Of a stretch of DNA of 39,726 nucleotides, positions 33,730 to 39,726 are shown piece after piece (position 1 is the first letter of the stretch; each line of letters opens with the position of its first letter). Below the pieces are notes generated by a model. The model did no database searches. It was not told the DNA's origin and was given only the letters and a program-made list of their open reading frames with translations. The DNA is from an uncultured Oscillospiraceae bacterium. Lineage in GTDB: Bacteria > Bacillota > Clostridia > Oscillospirales > Oscillospiraceae. Where the stretch lies: NCBI GenBank assembly GCA_944382965.1, contig CALWOA010000020.1:1-39726 (forward strand), written 5' to 3'. A program made the translations under genes and the position numbers.

Positions 33730-34089
33730 TCACTCCTTCATACTGTCGATGATTTTTTGCAGATCCTCAATTTCTTTTTTGTTCAGTTTCTTCCGGGAGC
33801 CAAAAGATAGTACCAGAGCAGGGAGGGAACCTTGGAAGGTTTCCTCTACGAATTTTTCGCTCTGAAAAGCATTATACTCGTCTTTGGACACCAGAGAAGT
33901 GACCACACTGTTTTCCATTTTGAAAAATCCTTTTTCGCAAAGTTTCTTCAAAATGGAGTAAGTGGTTGTCCGCTTCCAGTGCAGTTCTTCAGCGCACAAG
34001 TCCACCAGTTCCTTGGTGGTCATAGGTTCGCCTTCCCAAATAAAGTCAGCAAATCGGGATTCTACCGGGCCCAACTTGTAATCTTCCAT
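33730..34089 (-). CDS. BlaI/MecI-family transcriptional repressor
   Basis: 119 residues from ATG 34089, chosen because GGAGG lies 8 bases upstream. Winged-helix domain (GPVESRFADFIWEGEPMTTKELVDLCAEELHWKRTTTYSILKKLCEKGFF) and C-terminal dimer/cleavage region (about 75-119). It represses its own promoter, which has two GACAA/TTGTC dyads, and is inactivated by the M56 protease encoded downstream. Confidence 0.88.
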   Translation of the reverse strand: MEDYKLGPVESRFADFIWEGEPMTTKELVDLCAEELHWKRTTTYSILKKLCEKGFFKMENSVVTSLVSKDEYNAFQSEKFVEETFQGSLPALVLSFGSRKKLNKKEIEDLQKIIDSMKE

Positions 34090-34112
34090 AACGGATACCT
34101 CCAATGTGTCTA

Positions 34113-34159
34113 TTGTCAACCGACAAGTATAGTCTATTATAAACAGACAACTTTGTCAA
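34113..34159 (-). promoter_or_regulatory. Promoter with two BlaI-type dyad operators
   Basis: Minus-strand TTGACA (34154-34159) and TAGACT (34131-34136) are 17 bases apart. One dyad (GACAA-N2-TTGTC, 34146-34157) covers the -35 box; a second (TTGTC-N4-GACAA, 34113-34126) covers the start site. The ACA/TGT cores fit BlaI-family operators and suggest autorepression. Confidence 0.65.
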
Positions 34160-34204
34160 GTATTTATGCTGAATTTCTTTATTTACCCGTGCATATAAAG
34201 AAAT

Positions 34205-34235
34205 AAGCCCACCGGATTGTGTTGCCGGTGGGCTT
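34205..34235 (-). terminator. Terminator of the lipoprotein gene
   Basis: AAGCCCACCGG (34205-34215) pairs perfectly with CCGGTGGGCTT (34225-34235) over a 9-base loop; on the minus strand a T-rich stretch follows. It separates the lipoprotein gene from the BlaI promoter. Confidence 0.85.
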
Positions 34236-34260
34236 TGCGGTATTCAGTTGCTCCGAATTC

Positions 34261-34791
34261 TTATTCCAGCGTGACGGTGATGAGAATGTTGTCCAGGTTA
34301 TCTTCCTGGGCATCATAGGGCTGATCCAATGCTAGATCCATAAAGTATCTGCCGTTACCGTTGGTAATGGGATACAGACGGTAAAACTGTTCCCCATCGG
34401 TAGTTTCTACCGGAAAGGTTTGATATCCGGGAATCGTACCGCCAAATCCATCCACGGCAAATTCAAATGTCGTGATGACTTTCGTTTGAATGGACTCGGC
34501 ATTCTCCGTCTTTTCAACCTGGCGGTCTAATAAACTCAGGGTCAGCAGATTCTCACTGCCCTCCAGGCTCACATCAAAATAGTGACCTGCTTCCGGAGTG
34601 CAGGTGAATGTGGTCAGCAGCTCCCAGTTGTGGGTATCTGTGTTAGAATGGTACACCCGATAGATAACCTGATCACAATCTGAATTGCTGAAATCATAGC
34701 CGTTGGAGTAGTAGGCCAGGGGCTTCGAACCGCAGCCCACCAGACACAATGTCAAAACCAAAGCCAAAACGTAAACGACACACTTCTTCAT
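34261..34791 (-). CDS. Putative lipoprotein of unknown function
   Basis: 176 residues. Signal peptide with lipobox LVGC (Cys20), then a beta-rich domain (YRVYHSNTDTHNWELL, VSLEGSENLLTLSLLDRQ, FMDLALDQPYD). I do not recognise a family. GGAGGG lies 6 bases before the ATG. It sits between the truncated gene at 34872 and the BlaI/M56 pair, with its own terminator, so it may be an independent gene. Confidence 0.6.
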   Translation of the reverse strand: MKKCVVYVLALVLTLCLVGCGSKPLAYYSNGYDFSNSDCDQVIYRVYHSNTDTHNWELLTTFTCTPEAGHYFDVSLEGSENLLTLSLLDRQVEKTENAESIQTKVITTFEFAVDGFGGTIPGYQTFPVETTDGEQFYRLYPITNGNGRYFMDLALDQPYDAQEDNLDNILITVTLE

Positions 34792-34871
34792 ACACAGCCC
34801 TCCGCTTTAACAAAAATTTCTGCATTTAGTTTATCATAGGGAAGAGGGGCTGTAAAGAAGTTTTCAGACAG

Positions 34872-35855
34872 TTAGAACGCCTGGACGCTCTTTGCAATTT
34901 CTACCAATTCCGCTGCGGTAAAATCCTGGCTGTAGAGGGAGAAAACGGTTCCTTTCTGCCCATCCCCGGAAGCCCAGGCCACAGTTGCGTTTCCGTCGTA
35001 TTCCAAAGCAGAGGCCGGACAGCCGTTGATTTCTATGTGCTTCACATTGTCAGGGTAATTCACACTGCCAACGTGCATATCCGCTACCTCCTGTGCAGAA
35101 ACGGAATCCTCCGGGGCTGTGATATAGCTTTCATATTCCATATAAATCTTGTCATTGGTGGTTTTGTCAACGTACCAGCGCCGGACATAGGAATACCAAT
35201 CGTCGTCATTTTCCAAGGGAGCCCCAGCCATTTCATCCTGCACCATTCCTTCCGGAAGTTGGGTAATCCGGTAATCTCCCAATTGTTCCAGAGCCAGGGA
35301 GATTTTTTCGTCCTGACTGGGGGTAAGATCTGGTCCCAGAGCCACACTGCGGGCCATGGCAATGACATCCACATCTTCCGTTGCCCAAATAGAGAAGGCA
35401 AAGCCTTTTTCTTCCTGCACCCAGGTTACGGTATTCGTCTCCGGGAAGTAATATCCCATATTCCCGTTGATCTCCACTTCTTCCACCGTTCCCATGCCGG
35501 AACTACTGCCCCAGTCTCCCAGTTGGAAGGTAAAGTTGTAGGTGATATCTCCGCCATGATCGTTTTCGTATAAGTAGGACTGATTCCCGTAGGTATGGTC
35601 AGTGACTTGGATCAGGCAATATCCCTCGGGAATCTCCTGGGGATACCAGGGCTCATATCCTACATAAATTTCCTGATCCTGAGAAATTTCCAAATCATAG
35701 TCGGGTCCTGTTACATATTGGTCACTGACCTCCAGCGGCTCTCCTAGGCCTACGCTTGCCGCCATGGCAGCCAAATCCACTTGAGGGTCGGTAGTCATCA
35801 GCATGGCGTTGGAACCCTCGGATTCCTGTTCCCAAAGAATTGATGGAACTTTTTC
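34872..35855 (-). pseudogene. 5'-truncated DUF4367-like extracytoplasmic protein
   Basis: The open frame runs from about 35855 (just after an in-frame TAG) to 34872. It encodes repeated DUF4367-like beta units, each ending in a helix of the form VDLAAMAASVG, VDVIAMARSVA, AELVEIAKSVQAF. It begins mid-domain (SILWEQESEGSNAM) with no signal peptide, TM or ribosome binding site, so the 5' part has been lost. Intact relatives have an N-terminal TM and often act as anti-sigma-like proteins. The break coincides with a change to unrelated sequence at about 35856. Confidence 0.65.
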
Positions 35856-36160
35856 CTAATCTTTTCTGTTCGTTTCTGGTGCTTTCTGCTCAAGTTACCA
35901 TGCTTTCCGGAACTCTTCAGTCCGCTGTTTCCACGTGTTCCAGAGCTGTCTATGGTCAAAAATGTGGTCAAAACCGCTTCCCTGAAATCTAGGCAACTTT
36001 TCACCAGATCCAGGAAGCGGTTATCTTTGTGCCATTGTAGCTTACAGAGCAGCTTTGATCAAGTCATTTCTGCTTGCAAAAACTACACCGCTATAAACAA
36101 AGAAAAGGGATCAGCCAACTGTATGAAGCTTCATGAATGGGTTTGCTTCAAATAAGAAAT
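35856..36160. other. Repeat-bearing junction between chromosomal genes and the Fic/Mod island
   Basis: About 300 bases without a supported gene. A 12-base-spaced direct repeat TGGTCAAAA (35953-35961, 35965-35973) is followed by the inverted pair AACCGCTTCC (35972-35981) / GGAAGCGGTT (36013-36022). These features and the truncated gene at its edge are what one expects of a recombination junction or attachment region, but no integrase gene is seen and none of this is proven. Confidence 0.4.
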
Positions 36161-36176
36161 TAGATTTTCGTCAGGG

Positions 36177-36213
36177 TTGATTTTTCTCGTCAAATTGGCT
36201 ATAATTGACGAGA
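36177..36213 (+). promoter_or_regulatory. Fic promoter with a 9-bp dyad around the -10 box
   Basis: TTGATT (36177-36182) and TATAAT (36200-36205) are 17 bases apart. TCTCGTCAA (36185-36193) and TTGACGAGA (36205-36213) form a perfect inverted repeat that brackets the -10 box, and a related TTTTCGTCA lies upstream at 36165-36173. This is a textbook repressor site; the Fic protein's own winged helix is the obvious candidate ligand. Confidence 0.7.
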
Positions 36214-36233
36214 ATAGTTATGGAGGTGACGAG

Positions 36234-37271
36234 ATGCGCCACTTTGATTATGCAAGTCTGATAAACAAAACATGGGATAACGAGATCGTCAACTATCTGA
36301 CCCTTATCCACGAGTATAAAGGGAAGCAGTCAATATATATCCAGCAACGGCCGCAGGAGTTGGAGCGGTTAGTCGAGATTGCCAAGGCGCAGAGCACCGA
36401 AGCATCCAACTCAATTGAGGGTATCCGCACGACGGAAACGCGCCTGCGCCAACTTATGAGTGAGCGGACAACCCCTCGCAACCGTGACGAAAAAGAAATT
36501 GCCGGTTACCGCGATGCGCTAAATATCGTGCATGAGAATTTTGACTATATTCCGCTAACGCCGAACTATATTCTGCAGCTCCATAAGATTCTGCTGAGTC
36601 ATACCGATTCTGCCTTTGGTGGCAGCTTCAAAAATGTGCAGAATTATATCAGCGCAACAGATGAAGCAGGAAATCGATTTACACTGTTCACACCGCTGGC
36701 TCCCTATGAAACACCCGATGCAATGCGGGAAATCTGCGAAGAATACAATCGTGCCATTGGCGAAGGGAAAGTAGATCCGTTGCTGATTATCCCTGTATTC
36801 ATTCACGACTTCCTGTGTGTCCACCCCTTCCTTGATGGCAACGGCAGAATGTCCCGGCTGCTCACGACCTTGCTGCTGTACCGTGCCGGTTATGAAGTAG
36901 GTAAATATATTTCGCTGGAAGCCAAGATCGCAAAGAATAAGGATGCCTACTATGCTTCCTTGGAGGATTCGCAGGTTGGCTGGCACGAACAGCAGGACGA
37001 TCCCACTTCGTTCGTGAAATATCTTCTGAGCACCATTATCGCTGCATATCGCGACTTTGATGATCGTATCCAAATCGTCAGTCCTACATCTCTCGATACG
37101 GTGAGGAATGCCATCAATAATAAGCTCGGCAAGTTCACGAAGAAGGATATTCTGGAACTTTGCCCAGCTCTTAGTGCCTCCACCGTGGAGCGCCACCTGA
37201 AGAAGCTGGTCGCAGACGGCTATATTGCCAAACATGGCGCTGGCAAGAATACATTCTATGCGAAGCAATAA
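36234..37271 (+). CDS. Fic-domain protein (AMP-transferase type) with inhibitory helix and winged helix
   Basis: 345 residues from ATG 36234 (GGAGG 7 bases upstream). N-terminal Fic_N region with inhibitory motif [S/T]xxxE[G/N] at 58-63 (SNSIEG), Fic core motif HPFLDGNGR (197-205) with catalytic His197, and a C-terminal winged-helix-like domain (KFTKKDILELCPALSASTVERHLKKLVADGYI). It is a class II Fic protein, predicted to transfer AMP to a protein target and to be held inactive by its own helix. The dyad in its promoter suggests autoregulation. It is followed by a DUF6680-like gene and a DNA methyltransferase. Confidence 0.88.
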   Translation: MRHFDYASLINKTWDNEIVNYLTLIHEYKGKQSIYIQQRPQELERLVEIAKAQSTEASNSIEGIRTTETRLRQLMSERTTPRNRDEKEIAGYRDALNIVHENFDYIPLTPNYILQLHKILLSHTDSAFGGSFKNVQNYISATDEAGNRFTLFTPLAPYETPDAMREICEEYNRAIGEGKVDPLLIIPVFIHDFLCVHPFLDGNGRMSRLLTTLLLYRAGYEVGKYISLEAKIAKNKDAYYASLEDSQVGWHEQQDDPTSFVKYLLSTIIAAYRDFDDRIQIVSPTSLDTVRNAINNKLGKFTKKDILELCPALSASTVERHLKKLVADGYIAKHGAGKNTFYAKQ

Positions 37272-37351
37272 CACGCGATAAAAAGCTGAAACTTTGATTG
37301 TTCGATAATGCGACTCTATTTAGAAATTATAGAGATAGTGGAGGATATCTT

Positions 37352-37870
37352 ATGTCACCGTTTGAGATTATCATTGCAGTAATCAATATTTTAGCAATTG
37401 TTATCATTCCAATCCTTGCGGTTTACCTTGGGCGAAGTTTGCAGGATAAGTCCGAAAGACGCAAAGACAAAATGCAGATTTTCCAGTGCCTGATGACAAG
37501 AAGAATTACAGGCTGGGCGGGTTTGGATACAGTTAATGCGCTCAATTCAATTGATATCGTATTTTCGGATTGCGAGACCGTTAGAAAGCAGTGGGCAGTG
37601 TTGCTTTCGAAATATAGACCCGATGTAACTCCACAGGAGCAATATCGAGAGCAGTGCAAGTTGCTGGAGCTGATGGCAAATGATTTGGGATACAAGGATA
37701 AGATTACTTGGGATATTATTCAGAATCCTTACTATCCTGAAGGACTGGCAAAACAAATAGAGATCAACTCGCAAATTTTGGATGGCCAAGTTGCTTGGGC
37801 GAATGCCGCTGGCCAGTTTTCGCAATTAATTGGGAAAACCCCGAAACAGGAGGACAAGAACCATGCCTAA
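37352..37870 (+). CDS. DUF6680-like membrane protein
   Basis: 172 residues from ATG 37352 (GGAGGA 7 bases upstream); a 5' extension of the frame to 37298 lacks a site. One N-terminal TM (about 4-26), then a helical cytoplasmic part (DKSERRKDKMQIFQCLMTRRI ... LLELMANDLGY). The 'RRKDKMxIFxxLMxxR' segment is that of DUF6680, a family with no known function. The stop overlaps the methyltransferase start by 8 bases, so the two are co-translated. Confidence 0.65.
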   Translation: MSPFEIIIAVINILAIVIIPILAVYLGRSLQDKSERRKDKMQIFQCLMTRRITGWAGLDTVNALNSIDIVFSDCETVRKQWAVLLSKYRPDVTPQEQYREQCKLLELMANDLGYKDKITWDIIQNPYYPEGLAKQIEINSQILDGQVAWANAAGQFSQLIGKTPKQEDKNHA

Positions 37871-39698
37871 CCTATCACAGATAAAGCGGGAGCGCATGTT
37901 GGCGTTCTTGCAGAAGATAAAAGACGAGCACCGGGATGATGACGATATGCTCATCGCCCTAGGTGAAATCGAGAGTGAGCTGACCTCCAAGAAGTATGGC
38001 CTTGTGTGGGAGCAGCATGAGGAAGCCGTTGATGTGATGATGCGGGACAATATTCCCGTATTCACCGAGGTGCCGGAGCGGGAGATCACTGCAGCACCCG
38101 GTCAGGGCTACAACTTCATTCTGGAGGGTGACAATCTCCACTCTCTCCGGCTACTCGAGAAAACCCATAAGGGAAAGATTGATCTCATCTACATTGATCC
38201 CCCATATAACACAGGCAATAAAGACTTTGTATATGATGATGCTTTTGTGGATAAGACCGATCTGTTCTCCCACTCGAAGTGGCTGTCGTTTATGGACAAG
38301 CGGTTGCGTGTTGCACGGCAACTTTTAAGCGATAAGGGTGTTATTTTCATATCCATAGACGACAACGAAGATGCACCATTGAGAATGTTATGTGATGATA
38401 TTTTTGGAATAGACTGTTTTGCAGCAAATATCTCTTGGCAACGTACCTACTCGGCAAGAAACGACTCTAAGGGAATTGTTACTGAGGTAGAACATCTGCT
38501 TGTTTATAGCCGTTTGAATACATGGAGTCCTAAAAAGCTTCCTCGCACAGCGGAAATGGATGCAAAATATAAAAATCCGGATAACGATGTAGCAATGTGG
38601 CGTACAAGCGATGCTTTTGCGCCAGGAGCAGTTACACACCAAGGCATGGTATATGCAATTCAGCACCCGTTTACCGGCAAGCTTATATATCCAAGCAAGG
38701 GAGCTTGCTGGAGATATCAGCAAGATACAATGCTTGAAATTATGCAAGGTTGGTGTGAATATGAGCTGAAGGAATTGGATGATGCCAGTGAAAGAGCCAA
38801 GGTTTGCGGTATTACCGCTGATGAAGTTCGCAAGGGAGTAAAGGCAATTATGCTGTCTGAGTCTCTTGAGATTTCAGCGCAAAAAGCCCAGACTGTATAT
38901 GACCGTGGACAATGGCCTCGATTTTTCTTTACCAAGGGTGGTAAAGGAGGAATTGCTCGAAAGACCTATCTAGATAATGTTGGTGGAAAGCTACCTTCAA
39001 ACTTCTGGCCTTATTCAGAGGTAGGACATACCGATGAAGCAAAAAAAGAATTGCTCGCTATTTTTCCAGGAAAAGCACCTTTTGATACGCCCAAACCTAC
39101 AAGACTGATGGAACGAATCCTTCAAATTGCATCTGCTGATGATAGTATCATTCTGGATTTCTTTGCAGGCAGCGGCACGACTGCCCATGGTGTTTTAAAG
39201 TACAATGTAGCGAATCCCAAAAGCAAGCGAAGCTTCATTCTCTGTACCAATAACGAGAGCGGCATCTGCGAAAATGTTACCTATCCCCGTGTAAAGACTG
39301 TTATTACCGGAAAGAGAACAGACGGTAGCAACTATGCCGACGGAATCCCTGCCAATATCAAATATTACCGCACCGATTTTGTTTCCAAGGACGATGAATA
39401 TCTCTCCGATGCCCTGCTGGAACACATTAGGGAAATGATCCAGTTGGAGCATGGTGTCAAAATTGACGGCAGCCGGTATCTGATGGTTATGAGCGACGAG
39501 GAAGCCGATGAATTGCAGGCACATTGGAGCGAATACGAGGGTGTAAAGGCAATATATGCCTCCAAGGACATCCTGTTCACCACGGAGCAGAATGCACTCT
39601 TTGCCGGTGTGGAGATCCACACGATCCCTGACTACTACTTTAACTTTGATAGTGGTGAGCAAAATGCATCCGCAGTCCAAAGCTTAAAAGCGGAATGA
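37863..39698 (+). CDS. Type III restriction-modification Mod-like adenine DNA methyltransferase
   Basis: 611 residues from ATG 37863 (AGGAGG 9 bases upstream; a start at 37830 lacks a site). Motif IV DPPYNTGNKDF at 112-122, followed by TRD-containing middle and motif I DFFAGSGTTAHG near residue 432, the beta-class order. N-terminal and C-terminal flanks (KIDLIYIDPPY; YADGIPANIKYYRTDF; LEHIREMIQLEHGVKIDG) match Mod subunits of type III systems. It transfers a methyl group to adenine. The middle (about 38380-39130) is visibly more AT-rich than both ends, suggesting an exchanged target-recognition domain. A Res subunit would be expected after 39698; only 28 bases follow in the window. Confidence 0.85.
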   Translation: MPNLSQIKRERMLAFLQKIKDEHRDDDDMLIALGEIESELTSKKYGLVWEQHEEAVDVMMRDNIPVFTEVPEREITAAPGQGYNFILEGDNLHSLRLLEKTHKGKIDLIYIDPPYNTGNKDFVYDDAFVDKTDLFSHSKWLSFMDKRLRVARQLLSDKGVIFISIDDNEDAPLRMLCDDIFGIDCFAANISWQRTYSARNDSKGIVTEVEHLLVYSRLNTWSPKKLPRTAEMDAKYKNPDNDVAMWRTSDAFAPGAVTHQGMVYAIQHPFTGKLIYPSKGACWRYQQDTMLEIMQGWCEYELKELDDASERAKVCGITADEVRKGVKAIMLSESLEISAQKAQTVYDRGQWPRFFFTKGGKGGIARKTYLDNVGGKLPSNFWPYSEVGHTDEAKKELLAIFPGKAPFDTPKPTRLMERILQIASADDSIILDFFAGSGTTAHGVLKYNVANPKSKRSFILCTNNESGICENVTYPRVKTVITGKRTDGSNYADGIPANIKYYRTDFVSKDDEYLSDALLEHIREMIQLEHGVKIDGSRYLMVMSDEEADELQAHWSEYEGVKAIYASKDILFTTEQNALFAGVEIHTIPDYYFNFDSGEQNASAVQSLKAE

Positions 39699-39726
39699 AT
39701 TCACGTGCGCAGACCAAACAGGCACC

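Noticed and set aside
35798-36155. Short open frames on both strands of the 35856-36160 junction
   Set aside because: Basic, low-complexity products overlapping each other, without good ribosome binding sites or family likeness.
1-39726. CRISPR array, rRNA or tRNA genes
   Set aside because: No regular repeat-spacer pattern, no rRNA-like stretches and no cloverleaf with a TTCRANY loop were noticed. Only a tool search could exclude a tRNA fully.

Overview
The window looks like chromosomal DNA of a gut-type Firmicute, probably a clostridial lineage near the Oscillospiraceae. This is inferred from strong AGGAGG-type ribosome binding sites, a moderately GC-rich composition, LanFEG/CprABC-like transporters, a GntP/CdaR/glycerate-kinase cluster, BlaI/M56 pairs, AgrC/AgrA-like signalling and BspA-like leucine-rich-repeat proteins. 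No rRNA, tRNA or CRISPR array was seen. Composition and family calls come from reading the sequence, not from a database search.

Layout. 1-2700: an IS3 transposase relic, an ECF-type sigma factor with a co-translated membrane anti-sigma-like protein, and an IS66 transposase relic. 2702-3478: a small membrane protein with TPR-like helices. 3720-8370: a catabolic operon of an MBL-fold hydrolase, a CdaR regulator, a GntP permease and a class II glycerate kinase, predicted to import and phosphorylate glycerate. 8542-18937: two antimicrobial-peptide-resistance-type modules back to back. One is an FtsX-type ABC transporter with a methyltransferase and an OmpR/HisKA two-component pair. The other is a LanFEG/BcrA-like ABC-2 transporter divergent from its own two-component pair.

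19021-28384 (minus strand) is the most interesting part. It holds a TerY-P-type phospho-signalling triad: a protein kinase with a zinc ribbon, a vWA protein and a PP2C phosphatase, plus a stand-alone TerY-C-like zinc domain. Upstream in the same direction are two BspA-like LRR proteins that share an N-terminal helical domain; one is membrane anchored and the other is frameshifted. Downstream are a TPR-like membrane protein, a lipoprotein with a discoidin/NADase-type glycan-binding-like domain, and a 27-residue hydrophobic mini-ORF just before a strong terminator. A decayed third copy of the shared N-terminal domain lies upstream of the operon. The set suggests a phospho-switch coupled to surface or recognition modules.

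28975-31039: an AgrC-like GHKL kinase and a LytTR regulator, divergent from the triad operon, with 9-bp direct repeats upstream of their promoter. 31188-34791: an M56/BlaR1-like sensor protease, a BlaI repressor with dyad operators, and a lipoprotein. 34872-36176: a 5'-truncated gene and a repeat-bearing junction. 36234-39698: a self-inhibited Fic protein with a dyad around its -10 box, a DUF6680-like membrane protein and a type III Mod-like DNA methyltransferase. This looks like the start of a defence/restriction island that continues beyond the window.
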